Origin: Coptodactyla brooksi
Lineage: Eukaryota > Arthropoda > Insecta > Coleoptera > Scarabaeidae
Length of the DNA stretch: 35,094 bases
Reading direction: 5' to 3'
NCBI GenBank assembly: GCA_033557675.1
Contig: JAWQRM010000049.1
Coordinates: forward strand, 1 to 35,094
The position numbers were made by a program, and so were the translations under genes. Shown here in pieces: positions 1 to 11,830 of this stretch. How positions within the stretch are numbered: position 1 is the stretch's first letter; each line of letters starts with the position of its first letter. Below the pieces are notes generated by a model. The model saw only the letters and a list, made by a program, of their open reading frames with translations, searched no databases and was not told the DNA's origin.

Positions 1-890
1 CTCGAAGCCTTCGACGTTGAGTTCAAATTCAATGTCTATGTAAATATTTAATCTTAGATTCAAGGTCAAACGTTTTACGACAAAGTTCCACAATCAGTAC
101 ATCGATGCTTTTAGTAAAGCTCCTTCTTTAACTATTTTTAGAAAACTGAGGACTGGGATGGGTTGGATGACATTGAAGGAGTTAAAGAATCAAAAAAGGT
201 AGAAGCGTTCTGGAACTCTTTCTCGTAACTTGCGATCTTGAGTTCAAGGTCAATATCTACGTAAATATTTGATTTAACATTCAAAGTCAAACGTTCCAAA
301 ACGAAATTTCACAATCAGTACATCGATGCTCTTGGTAAAACTCCTTCTTAAGTTGTACACAAAATGACCAATCGATTTATTCTGAACCTTAATCAACTAT
401 TTTGAGAAAACTGCTAACTGGGATAAGCTGGATGACCTTAAAAAAATTAAAGGATCAGAAAAGATGGAGGCGTTCTGGAGCTTCCTCTCGAAGCCTTCGA
501 GCTTGACTTCAAATTCAATGTCTATGTAAATATTTAATCTTAGATTCAAGGTCAAACGTTTTACGACAAAGTTCCACAATCAGTACATCGATGCTCTTAG
601 TAAGATTACTTCTTCAACTTGTACACAAGATTACCTATATGTCGATCCGGAAATCTAGTCGTCAATTCGTTTAGAAGACTGAGAACTAGGACAGGTTGAG
701 TGACCTTGAAGAAATTAGAGGATCAGAAAAGGTAGAAACGTCCGGAGCTTTCTATCACAACCTTCGATCTTGAGTTCAAGGTCAAGGTCTACGTAAACTT
801 ATGATCTGAGATTCAAGGTCAAACCTTCTAGGATGAGATTCTACAATCATTACATCGATGCTCTTCGTGTACACCCTGTATTATTTTTAG
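1..890. repeat. Sat-A tandem array, block 1
   Basis: About 3.5 diverged tandem units. The landmark CAGTACATCGATGCTCTT recurs near 94, 316, 581 and 848, giving spacings of about 222-267 bp. Each unit carries, in order, a GTTCTGGAGCTTTCTCTCG box, a TTCAAGGTCA box, TACGTAAATATTTGATCT, a second TTCAAGGTCA box, the CATCGATG landmark, and a TGACCTTGAAGAAGTTAAAG box. Exact TCAAGGTCA on either strand is at 60, 244, 545, 701, 776 and 813. The array runs off the left edge of the window. The short minus-strand reading frame at 397-579 is embedded in a unit and is treated as part of the repeat, not as a gene. Confidence 0.93.
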
Positions 891-2420
891 CCTTTTAGTT
901 GCCTTCCTAAACGGATAAATAAGTGTTATAATAAACATTCGCAGATATTATTCACTACAGTTTTATCTTGAGGGGTCTCTATGAAATAAAGAAAAGAAAA
1001 ATTCGTAGCATTTTGGTAGGAGGGAGGAATTGATGTCGGCGCTATAAAGAATCAGTTGTATGGGCCTCTAGGAAGTAAAACCGGAACACGTTGCAGGAAA
1101 TATGGCTGCCGGAAGCAATAATTTTTTATCGCCCAAACTTAAGGTCTTAAGTGTAATACTTTTTACTGCGCCTTTTGATGGTTAGCAATTGAAACGGATA
1201 TTAAAAATTAAATATTCAGTTCCCGCAACAAGTTAGCCTTAGTTTATGATGTTTCCGTTTTTATTCGGAGGGCTATTAGTTAATTTGTGTGCCATTTAAA
1301 ATTCGCCAGATATTCAAATTCGAATTGAAGTAAAATGACGTCGGGATTTTATTACCTATGTATATTATTTAAGTGTTTCGGATAATGACTGATTATCAAA
1401 CGGCATCCCTGCACCGCAATTTTTAGTGGTTAATAATTGCGGGCAGGGATGGTTGAATAATTTAATAATCGTTTAAATAATGAAATTGGGCGCGTAATTC
1501 AAATTTCTGTTTTAATTAACATAGTAATTCGAAACATTTAAACCATCCAAACGGTGTAACCCTGTGTAGGAGGGTATACAAAAGTCGCTAACCAAATAAC
1601 ATTCATTAGGGATGTTATTGAATTATTTATGGTGGATTAGTTCGTGTAATGCGGACGAAAAATTTACCTACATTACCGGCCAATAATATCCGTTACAAAT
1701 TGCTGGACAAACATTATTGCCAGTTCACAAGCAGCGCTCACAGTGTCCAATTTGCAGTTTCATAATTTAAGGCCGGTTCAAAAATAAAATATCGACTTTG
1801 TAATAGCGTACGGCTGTTAATGCCTAGTAGTCTAAAATACGGCCAAACCCGATAGCTTATGCCTGCTTAACATATGTAAATACCGAAACATTACCTCGGT
1901 ATGCCGTAAAAGTCACTGAGAATTTATTCAACTGCTAAACTTTCCGAGAAGTGCACTAATACCGATAAAACGTTAATGTTTGTACCACTTTGAAGATTGC
2001 CGCGTATATCTGCCGTCATATCGCCTTTTGTGAGTAGATTTCTATAAGCGGCACCTTAAAATAGATACTAGTTGATTTTACACTGCTTTCCACTCGCCGG
2101 GATGTCGAAAAATAAAAATTCATTCTATACGCCCTGAAACCTCTAGATATTTGCATTTGACGGCCGATAAAACTCTTTACTCGCTTCAACTAAAAATTAA
2201 GCGCGCTATAAACGATCTCATCCCGCGAACTGAACGATTAAAAATAAATTAAAACCCCACAACGTTCGGTTTTGTTTCTTGCACAATAAAAAGAACCTTT
2301 AGCTTTAGAGCGCCGTTGTTTATTTAACGCCAGTTTCGCTTTATAATTAATAAGGTACCGGATAACGTTGGAATTCATTTACCATATATTTCTAGATCAT
2401 ACATAAAATTCTTGATTTGA
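891..2420. other. Single-copy AT-rich spacer, nothing recognised
   Basis: This stretch lacks the satellite landmarks and has frequent stops in all frames. No tRNA-like cloverleaf, long open frame or transposon end was seen. It begins right after the last Sat-A landmark and ends at the foldback element. Short homopolymer runs and AATAAA-like words occur at the rate expected for AT-rich DNA. Confidence 0.6.
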
Positions 2421-2701
2421 TAGATTGAGTCAAACAGAGAAGAAAACAGTTTTTTAGATATTAAATATTTATAGTCAGCAAATAGCGCGGCGTGGGAAAT
2501 ACGCGAGCGAGCGCCCGAGCAATAGCACGCGTGCCCCCGCGTACCCCTCCCACTCTAGAGCGCTGCGAGCGGGGAGTTGTTACAGGCCGGCGTGCTTCCC
2601 ACGCCGCGCTATTTGCTGACTATAAATATTTAATATCTAACAAACTATTGCGTAAATGGCAAAATGGTACGGGACTTTTCTCCTCTGGTTGACTCAATCT
2701 A
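2421..2701. mobile_element. TA-flanked foldback (MITE-like) element
   Basis: A perfect 45-bp inverted repeat pairs 2454-2498 with 2596-2640. An outer imperfect inverted repeat pairs 2421-2446 with 2676-2701 (24 of 26 bases by eye). The outer ends read TAGATTGAGTC and GACTCAATCTA, so the element is bounded by TA, as expected for a Tc1/mariner-type target duplication. The 97-bp centre (2499-2595) is strikingly CG-rich compared with the flanks. The right arm carries about 30 bp more than the left between the inner and outer stems, so the hairpin would have an asymmetric bulge. No transposase is encoded; the open frame at 2492-2692 falls inside the stem and is incidental. A miniature inverted-repeat element moved in trans is the simplest reading. 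Confidence 0.75.
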
Positions 2702-3984
2702 CCTCTGGTTTTATGTTTGCTAGTTTTAGATAGTTTATTAGGTGCTGTACCCTATGAAAAAATCTAGCTTACCTTGCAGTTTCGATAACATCTCAGCCAT
2801 TCCTATGAAAATGTCTAAAATAACTGTACAGTTTCGTTATCGTGAAATAACTATCTATAAACAATTAACTGTATCGCTTTCTCGATTATCACAAACAAAT
2901 TGATCATTTCTCGTATTGTGATGAATCTCATGAAGATTTTAATGATGGTCATTGTATCCTGGTCCTTCATCCCTTTGTCCAACGTAAATAGTTTGATACT
3001 AGCGTAAATAATAGTTTAATACCCCAGCAGTGGCGTACAAATGATTGCGTGCGGTTATAATTCTCTCTAAATGGTAACAACAGGAAATTACGGACTTTTA
3101 GTCCAGCTTCCACTTCAACAGCGCCGCTGGCGATTGTTAATATCCGATGTATGTCCATAACATATTTATCAACCACAAATATCCAATTCTCGAATCGCCA
3201 TGTTGGCAAACAATCTCATAAAGATTGGCAATATTGTGTATGGCATCCGGTCAGCTCGCACGTTCTCCATCACACACTTAATATAGCGGCAATTCCCCAT
3301 ACGTTGTCCAGTTATTTTCTTCGCTTTATCACGGCCATTGTTTGGTAAAATTAATTTTCGAGCAGTTCCCACCTTATGAGCAACCGTAAATCGCGGGCCA
3401 TCGTGGAATAAATAATCCCCCATTAGTGTTTTTTAAAAGCAGCTACGGGATAAGCAAGGATAATACCGGAATTAAACAAGTTGCACCTAGGACCCCGTTC
3501 ATATAAGAGAATAAATTAAACGAAGGGTCTCGCGCCCAGTTTTAAGGGGGGATATATTTCTTGCAAAGCTTAAACCGCTCTTGCTCCATCAAGGTAGGCT
3601 TCCCCCCTCCATCCTCCTCCATTTTACAGGAAACCTCCGGCCCGACCCGAAAATTGCTCGCTCTCAGTTAATTTTAAAGATAATAACTATTTACTTTACG
3701 CCGTTGTTATGTTTTCGACTTTCCACCAGCTACTTTGGATACTGTTTAATTAAAACGTCCGACTTGCTCCGCCGCCTACTGACGTCTTCACTAAATTGTA
3801 TAGATTTTCATACCTCCTACTCTGTTTTACCAACTATGAACATCCCGTTTGATACGGTGCGGACTAAACTTTTGAACAATCTTCTTGATTTTTATCGCAA
3901 AAAAGTGACATTTATTAACTTCTACCGAAAAGCTCCTACCGAAAAGCTCCTATCAGGGCCCTTTTTCGAAAAATAGTTCATAAA
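2702..3984. other. Single-copy spacer with incidental open frames
   Basis: No satellite landmark is present. A 131-codon open frame at 3581-3976 (plus) opens at TTG, is rich in Leu/Ser/Thr, and shows no motif I recognise. Near its end a 14-bp direct duplication (CTACCGAAAAGCTC, about 3919-3946) abuts the start of the next satellite block. Two overlapping minus-strand frames (2967-3209 and 3169-3423) also match nothing I can name with confidence. Confidence 0.5.
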
Positions 3985-5084
3985 ATTGAAGTTAAAGATC
4001 AGAAAAGATAGACTTGTTCTGGAGCTTTCCCTCGCAATCTTCGACCTTGAGTTCAAGGTCAATGTCTACGTAAATATTTGATTTAACATCAAGGTCAAAG
4101 TTCCAAGACAAGATTCCACAATCAGTACATCGATACTCTTAGTACAGCTCCTTCTTAAACTTCTACACAGGATTACCAATCGACCCTAAAACCTAATCAC
4201 CAACTGTTTTTAGAAAACCTAGAACTGGGATATATTGGGTGACCTTGAAGAAATTAAAAGATCAGAAAAGATAGAGGCGTTCTGGAGCTCTCTCTCGCAA
4301 CCTTCGACCTTGAATTCATTGTAAAGGTTCGTAAATATTTGATCTGAGATTCAAGATCAAACCACCTTCTCCGACTTATATACAGGATTACCAATGGACC
4401 CTAAAACCTAATGATCAACTATTTTAAAAAACCCGAGACCTGGGATATATTGGGTGACCTTGAAGAAGTTAAAGGATCAGAAAAGGTAGAAGCGTTCTGG
4501 AGCTTTTCCTTGCAGCCTTCGTCCTTGAGTTCATTGTCGAGGTCTGCGTAAATATTTGGGTTCAGATTCAATATCTACGTAAATACTTAATCTAAGATTC
4601 AAGGTCAAACGTTGTAGGACGAGAACGTTTTGAATGATTTTGAGAAAACTCCTTCTGCTTGTAACAAAATTACCAATCGATTGATTTTGAAACTTAATCA
4701 ACTACTTAAAAAAATAAGAACTGGGATAGGTTGGATGACCTTGAAGAAGTTAAAGAATCAGAATAGATAGAAGTGTTCTGGATCTTTCTCTCGCAACCTT
4801 TGACCTTGAGTTCAGTGTAGAGGTCTACTTAAATATTTGATCTAAGATTCAAGGTCAAACGTTCCAAGACGGGATTTCACAATCAATATATCGATGCTCT
4901 TAGTAAAGCTCCTTCTTAAACTTGTACGCGGGATAACCAATTGATCTATTCTGACACCTAATCATCAACTATTATTAAAACACTGAGAACTGGTATAGGT
5001 TCTCGTCAGAAAGGATAGAGGCGTTCTGGAGCTTTCTCTCGCAACCTTCGACCTTGAGTTCATTGTAGAGGTCTACGTAAATAT
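3985..5084. repeat. Sat-A tandem array, block 2a
   Basis: Diverged Sat-A units continue from about 3985. The landmarks GTTCTGGAGCTTT, TACGTAAATATTTGATCT and CATCGATACTCTTAGTA recur, and some units are shortened (for example, the landmark is missing around 4370-4390). Exact TCAAGGTCA/TGACCTTGA is at 4053, 4089, 4240, 4455, 4599, 4736, 4801 and 4849. At 4042-4061 two copies face outward with 2 bp between the 9-mers, the first having C in place of T at its outer base. The block stops abruptly after TACGTAAATATTT, where a foreign segment begins. Confidence 0.93.
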
Positions 5085-5418
5085 TTATAATAATAATAGT
5101 GTTTATTGACTACAGATGTACAATGCTCATAATTACAAACATTTATGACATTCTTATTGCAGCCAAGACATGGCTATAAACCAAAGCCTACTCTTCCACA
5201 CGCACCTGAACCCACACAAACACAACACAAACATAGGACATCACAATAAAAAACAGCACAAAACACTTACACAAAAACGAGGAGAGCTGCGGTAAGTGGC
5301 GCAACCTAGACCACTATCCAGATTTATTCTCCACCGATATCGCACACTACAACCGAAATCGTTGAATCTTTAACAGATTTGTGTATTGCTTAGTAGATCG
5401 GATTCCCAAATGCGGTTG
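5085..5418 (-). mobile_element. 3' tail of a non-LTR retroelement inserted in Sat-A
   Basis: Sat-A sequence breaks off within TACGTAAATATTT and resumes at about 5419 with TACACAGGATTACTAATC. On the minus strand the inserted segment ends with TCAATAAACAC followed by a short TAT/TTA tail, the arrangement of a polyadenylation signal plus microsatellite tail at the 3' end of many non-LTR elements. Roughly 95 bp of the interrupted unit is missing, so the insertion came with a deletion or a later rearrangement; no target duplication was visible. No reverse transcriptase reading frame is included, consistent with a severe 5' truncation. The clade cannot be named. Confidence 0.5.
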
Positions 5419-6785
5419 AATTTATACACAGGATTACTAATCAACCATAAAACCTAATCATCAACTGTTTTTAGAAAATCGACAACTGGGATGTATTGGA
5501 TAACCTTGAACAAGTTAAAGGATCAGAAAAGGTAGCAGCGTTCTGGAGCTCTTTCTTGAAACCTTCGACCTTGAGTTCATTGTAGAGTTCATTGTATATT
5601 TTCTCGTAACCTTCGCCCTTAATTTCAAATTCAATGTCTACGTAAATATTTAATCTAAAATTCAAGGTCAAACGTTTTAAGACAAAGTTCCACAATCAGT
5701 ACATCGATGCTCTTAGTAAAACTCCTTCTTAAACTTGTACACAGGATTACTAATCGACCCTAAAATCTAATCAACTATTTTTAGAAAATCGAGAACTGGG
5801 ATGTATTGGGTGACCTTGAAGAAGTTAAACAATCAGAAAAGGTGGATGCGTTCGGGAGCTTTTTCTCGTAACCTTCGCCCTTGAGTTCAAATTCAATGTC
5901 TACGTTAATATTTAATTTAAGATTCATGGTCAAACCTTTTAAGACAAAGTTTCACGATCAGTATAACGATACTCTTAGTAAAGCTCCTTCTTAACTTGTA
6001 CACAAGATGACCAATCGATTTATTCTGAAACTTAATCAACTATTTTGAGAAAATTGAGAACTGCGATGTGTTGGATGACCTTGAAGAAGTTAAAGAATCA
6101 AAAAAGGTAGAAGTGTTTTGGAGTTCTTTCTCGTAACCTTCACCTTTGAGTTCAAATTCAATGTCTATGTAAATATTTAATCTAGGATTCAAGGTCAAAC
6201 GTTTTAAGACAAAATTCCACAATCAGTACATTGATGCTCTTAGTGAAGCTCCTTCTTAAGTAGTACACAAGATGACCAATCGATTTATTCTGAAACTTAA
6301 TTAACTATTTTTAGAAGACTGAGAACTGAGATGAAGATAGACCTTGATGAAGTTAAAGGATATGAAAAAGTAGATCCGTTCTGGAGCTTTTTCTCACATC
6401 CTTCGACCTTGAGTTCTAATTCAATGTTCCACAATTAGTATGTAGACGCTCTTAGGAAAACTCTTTCTTCGACTTCTACACAGGATTATCAATCGATCTT
6501 GAAACCCAATTATCAACTATTTTTAGAAAATCGAGAATTGGGATGTGACCTTGAAGAAGATAAAGGATCAGAAAAGGTAGAAGCGTTCTGGAGCTTTCTC
6601 TCGCAAGCTTCGACCTTGAGTTCATTATCGAGGTCTACGTAAATGTTTGATCTAAGATTCAAGGTCGCATCGATGCTCTTAGGTACATTTCTTCTTAAAC
6701 TTGTACACAAGATTATCAATTCTGTAACCTAATCATCAGCTTCTTTAGGAAACTGAGAAATGAAAGGGATTGGGTGACCTTGGAC
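5419..6785. repeat. Sat-A tandem array, block 2b
   Basis: Landmarks near 5698, 5959 and 6214 give a period of about 255-261 bp. Exact TCAAGGTCA/TGACCTTGA is at 5662, 5811, 6076, 6189 and 6546. Minus-strand open frames at 5471-5695, 6040-6222 and 6513-6719 encode related peptides because they lie at the same unit phase. The last recognisable unit fades at about 6780, just after GGGTGACCTTGG. Confidence 0.93.
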
Positions 6786-7850
6786 TATCCATTTTAGATT
6801 TCATAAGACGTCCGCGCTTCTGATGGATGTAAGCTCACGTAAAATAGTCCCCCTAGACGTAAGGGGGTGTACAGAGGGTGGATATAAAATTGTTAGGGGA
6901 AGTGACGAAGTTCACAATTACAGTTTAATGAAGATATAATTAACAGGAAAGCAATGCCGCCGAGACACGATTGTGCTTAACATATTAATCCCCATAATCA
7001 CTGTGGGGAATTGTGTGGAGCCGGTGATTATTTTGTGACAATAGGTATATTGCCAAAGCGGCTGTCAGATACATGAATGCAAATCAACCGTTCGGTCACT
7101 CACTAGAAACGCCTCCCCCCGCTCACGTGAAAAGCTGCTCCTCCAATTATGCCAGGTAATCGCGGTAAAGTATTTGCGATCCCCTCCGCGAAATTCCTCG
7201 GAAGTTTCGATGGTCCAATTAATATCAATTTTACCTCATCACGTAATTACCTTATACAGTGATAATTCGAACGCTATTCGGCTGCTAAAAAAACTTACAA
7301 AAGGCGGTAAATTGACTCGTAACGAGTTCTGGTACGATTATCGCATTTGCTCCCCAATCGATTAGCTTAAACCTCCCGGGATTTATAGTTCTTGTTGGGC
7401 AGCAATGTTTTCAATTTATTTAATCTGATGTTAAATAAATTCGCTCAGATCTCAAACCCGAATCGATTCAATTCGCTCTTAATTAAAAGCTTTATCTCCA
7501 TCTAATTAGATTATCAAGTCTCCCTCCATGTCGCCAAAAACTCCTGTCCCTAACAGCGCTTCATAACTTAAAGACCAGCCACACACAAAATGCCGACAGA
7601 ACGAAAGGATAGATTAGGATAATCAATGGGCGACCATATCCTGTGCGTAACTTCCCAAATTTTCGGTAACGGCCATCCAGGATGGACGCCATTTTTTAAC
7701 CGGACGTTATCTACTTAGACATGGACGGAGACCGAACCTCCTAATCTTACGTTTTTGTTTGTTATAGTTAATGAGTAACATTAGTTCACGTTTCCAGACG
7801 TTTAAACCATCTGTGTACTCACAAAGACACCTTGGAACATCTAAAGTGTC
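6786..7850. other. Single-copy spacer, nothing recognised
   Basis: This is non-repetitive sequence between Sat-A and the mixed A/A2 block. Local features are a pyrimidine-rich start, a C/G-run word (CCCCCTAGACGTAAGGGGG, 6850-6868) that can form a short hairpin, and several scattered AT-rich words. The 63-codon frame at 7174-7365 resembles nothing I know. Confidence 0.55.
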
Positions 7851-9000
7851 CACAATTTGACACTTTGAACCTGCAAATATTTGACCTTAAACTCAAAGGT
7901 TTCATGATATCTTCAAGGCCAATCCCCAATCAGGCTGAAAACCACTTTATCACTCCTTCTAACTGAATCACTGATAGAATCACACTTTAGAAGTAAGAAT
8001 GCCAGTAATAAAAGATTATATATATAATTCAAAGATAGAAGTAGTGCTGTATCTTTAAGATTCAAGGTCAAATGTTATAGGACAGGATAAAAATTCTTAG
8101 GAAAACTGTTTCTCAGATTTCTACACAGAATTATCCATCCGTCGATTCTAAAACCCAATCATCAACTCGTTTTGAAAACTGAGAACTTAGATGAGCTAGG
8201 TGACCTTGAAGAAGTTAAAGAGTCAGAAGAGGTAGAGGGGTTCTGGAGCTTTCTCTCGCAACCTTTTATCTTCAGTTCAAGGTCTTCGTAAATATTTGAT
8301 CTAACGTTCAAGGTCAACAACATTCTAGGACGAGGTTTCACAATCAGTAGATCGATGCTCTTAGGAAAACTCCTGCTTAAACGTATACAGAAGATTACCT
8401 ATCGGTCTCGGAGGTTTCTTTCAATAGTTTCATGATATCTTCAAGGTCAATCTCCCAATCAAGTTGACAACCCCCTAATCATCTCGTCTAATTAATTTTG
8501 GGAGTCGTAGCTAACTTCTAATTAGAAAACCTTCTCCTATGATCCTCATTTCTCGGCCCATCGATAGACATGACACTTTAGAGATATTATATTATAAATA
8601 CGCCACGAATTGTAAAATGAGATTTGAGTGGATGGCTCCATTATTGAACTTTCGATCATAAGTTTAAGGTCAATGCATCTCCGAACATTTAACCTTGAAT
8701 TCAAAGGTTATTGGTGGTTTTAAAATCGGATCATTAGTCAAGGCCTCTAAAGTCCTAGGGGTAGCCCTACAACTGATGTGTAAATGAGTTTGTCACTGTC
8801 CTTAATTCTGCCAATTTTGTAACCCACGCCATTTTAGCATTTCCGATTTAGGGTTCAAGGTCAATGTATCTGCGAACATTTAACCTTGAATTCAAAGGTT
8901 TTGGAAGGAGGTTTCTAATAGTTTTCCTTACACTGTTGGATGTAGTATCTATCTCTTGATTGATTTTGGACTATAATCTTCAATCCTTCAAGGGAAGGTA
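7851..9000. repeat. Mixed Sat-A2 / Sat-A block
   Basis: A second repeat family (Sat-A2) is marked by TCACACTTTAGAGGTAAGAA, CTTCTCCTATGATCCTC, ATGATATCTTCAAGG and a near-palindrome AACCTTGAATTCAAAGGTT (8691-8709 and 8882-8900). A Sat-A stretch with its usual boxes occupies about 8040-8400. Exact TCAAGGTCA/TGACCTTGA is at 8062, 8201, 8308, 8441 and 8855. The two families therefore share the same 9-mer although the rest of their sequence differs. Confidence 0.85.
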
Positions 9001-9965
9001 GTCAATAATAAATCGAGTATTTTCTATTACCCACACCAGAATCGTTACTTGTCGACTGACAGAAAACGGGTGATAACTTCGTAGTATTGGAAATATGAGT
9101 AAAAGTGGATCTCGGTGATGAAATGTATGGGAAGTAAGTGGGTCGAGTTAAAAAGAAGACATTTATGTCGTCAACAGCTACCGCAGGGTGTTGCTGATTT
9201 ATATCGTGGAATCGTCGTCCATATTCGGGTAGCGCGGGAACAATTATTTTTGCAATAGCGTACAGAGTCGATAATTTTTTTGGGCGGTCCGTTGGTCGGG
9301 CAAATACCAGATAGCAATAATATACGAGTCGGCGGGGTGGTCGAACTTGGGATCACCTTTAAAAAATCCACGCCATTTTCGAGTGTCCAAATTCCGACCG
9401 GGCGTATCTACGACCAAATTGATAACTTTTTTCGGCCGGGCTCGTTTAAACAACCCGTGTGTTTCTTTTTAGAACTATTTTCCCGCGCGAAAAAACGCAA
9501 AACTCAATTCTTCCCCCTAAATTAATGAAGTCAAAAAAAACGGGTAATCGACCGCTAAGTCTCGACTTATTCATAACAAAAGAGAGCGGATAAAAGGCAT
9601 TCGTCGGTGGTGTTAATTAAATAACACCCTCCCACCCTCTTTCCCCAGTCCTTCCGTCGGAAAGCAATAAAAAAACAAGTGGATTTATCATCGTTAAGGG
9701 TCGACGCGGATAACAAGAACAAAATCCAACGATTTTTAATCCCGTTTATTTAATTACTTTAAAGCGGAAATAAAGTACTCGAAGAAGTTACAAAAGGTGT
9801 TTGTCGGATAATTAATCCCACTTTAACTTTTTCCATTTGACTTATTGAGTTTCCCTTTTGCCAGGAAACCATCAAAAATAATTAAATAACGCTGCGGAAA
9901 ATAAAATTTCTTTTAGAAGAGCCTCAAATAAGGAAATATAGCCCATTGTTATATCGCCCAAACCT
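9001..9965. other. Single-copy spacer, nothing recognised
   Basis: Satellite landmarks are absent. Overlapping open frames on both strands at 9171-9525 have no in-frame support such as a recognisable motif, and the plus-strand frame opens at TTG. Around 9530-9900 the sequence is AT-rich with many stops. I see no gene or RNA. Confidence 0.5.
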
Positions 9966-11830
9966 CTGATTCTGAAGTGACAGATTCAGAAAAGATAGGA
10001 GCGTTCTGGAGCTTTCTCTCGTAACCTTCGACCTTGACCTCAAGGTCAATTTCTACGTAAATATTTAATCTAAAGTTCAAGGTCACACATTTTAGGATGA
10101 GGTTCCACAATCAGTACGTCGATGCTCTTAAAAGAAGTCCTTAAACTTGTACACAACATTGATCCCGAAACCTACTCATCAGGTCGATCAAAAAACTGAG
10201 AATTAGGTTGAGTTGGACGACCTCGAACAAGTTATAGAATCAGAAAAGATAGAAGTGTTCTGGAGCTTTCTCTCGTAACCTTCGCCCTTGACGTCAAGGT
10301 CAATATCTACGTAAATATTTAATCTAAGGTTCAAGGTCACACGTTTTAGGATGAGGTTCCACAATCAGTACATCGATGTTCTTAGAAGAAGTCCTTAAAT
10401 TTTTACACGACATTGATCCCGAAACCTACTCATCACGTCAATCAAAAAACTGAGAACTAGGTTGAGTTGGGCGACCTCGAACAAGTTATAGAATCAGAAA
10501 AGGTGGAAGTGTTCTGGAGCTTTCTCTCATAACCTTCGACCTTGACCTCAAGGTCAATATCTACGTAAATATTTAATCTAAGGTTTAAGGTCAAACGTTC
10601 TAGGACGAGGTTCAATCAGCACATAAAATGTCTTAGGAAAAATCCGTCCATCAGTTCTGAAACCTAATCACAACTCGTTCAGGAAACTGAGAACTGAGAG
10701 AGGTTGGGTGACCTTGAAGAAGTTAAGGGATCAGAAAAGATAGAAGCGTTCTGGAGCTTTCTCTCACAACCCTGCACGAGGTTCTACAATCAGGGCCTAC
10801 TCAGATCATTCTGAGAAGGCTCCTTTTTCGGCTTATAGACAGAATTACCAATAGACCCTGAAACCTCGCCAGAACTAACAAACACCTCAACAACAATAAT
10901 GTTTTAAACGTCAACATATGTTTCAGATTATCGAATAAACTGTCTTCAGGAGATTGGGGTAGAGCCGTTCTGGAGCTTTCTGTCGCAACCTTCTCTCTTC
11001 AGTTCAAGATTTTCGTAAATATTTGATCTCAGATTCAAGGCCAAACGTTCTAGGAAGAGGTTCCACAACCAATCCATCAGTACTCTTAGGGAAACTCATT
11101 CTTCAACTTGTACGCAAGCTTACCTATCAGTCGATTCTGAAATCTAGTTATCAATTTGTTTAAAAAACTCAAAAATGCGATGGATGGGTGGCCTTGAACA
11201 GGTTAAAGAATCAGGAAAGGTAGAGGCATTCTGGAGCTTTCTATCGCAACCTTCGACTTTGAGTTCACGGTTAATATCTAGGCGAATATTTGATCTCAGA
11301 TTCAAGGTCAAACGTTCTAGGAGGAGGCTCCACAATCAGTACATAAAAGCTCTTAGGAAAACTTCTCTGATTTGTATACAGAATTCCTCGTCCATCGATT
11401 TTAAAACCTAATCATCAACTCGTTTAGAAAACTGAGAACTTGGATGGGTTGGGCGACCTTGAAGAAATTAAAAAATCAGAAAAGGTAGATGAGTTTTGGA
11501 GCTTTCTATCGCAACCTTCGTCTTTGAGTTCAAAGTTAATGTGTACGTAAATATTTGCTCTACCAAAGTATCTTCAAAGATTTGTACACAGAATTGTCCA
11601 TACATCGATTCTAAAACCTAATCATCAACTCGTTTAGAAAACTTGAGAACGTGGATGAGTTAGGTGACCTTGAAGAAGTTAAAGAATCAGAAGAGATAGA
11701 GGCGTTCTGGAGCTTTCTCTCGCAACCTTTTATCTTCAGTTCCAGATCTTCGTAAAAAATTGATCCAAGATTCAAATCTTGCTTAAACTTGTACAAAATA
11801 TTACCTATCGGTCTCGGAGGTTTCCTTCAA
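9966..11830. repeat. Sat-A tandem array, block 3
   Basis: Units here are well preserved. Three consecutive ones (about 9985-10750) share near-identical AAAGATAGAAGYGTTCTGGAG and CATTGATCCCGAAACC boxes, suggesting recent local duplication. Exact TCAAGGTCA/TGACCTTGA is at 10040, 10077, 10294, 10331, 10548, 10709, 11302 and 11665. Outward-facing pairs occur at 10029-10048, 10283-10302 and 10537-10556. Minus-strand open frames at 11144-11335 and 11611-11796 are the same unit-phase peptide seen in the other Sat-A blocks. Confidence 0.93.

Noticed and set aside
2967..3423. Two overlapping minus-strand frames that could be read as a frameshifted transposase (LLLPFRENYN resembling part of a Harbinger-type nuclease).
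   Set aside because: Only about ten residues look alike, the upstream part does not match the catalytic core, and no TIRs were found around it.
3581..3976. 131-codon plus-strand frame, the longest in the window.
   Set aside because: Opens at TTG, biased composition, no motif, and it ends at the satellite border. Within chance length for 35 kb on six frames.
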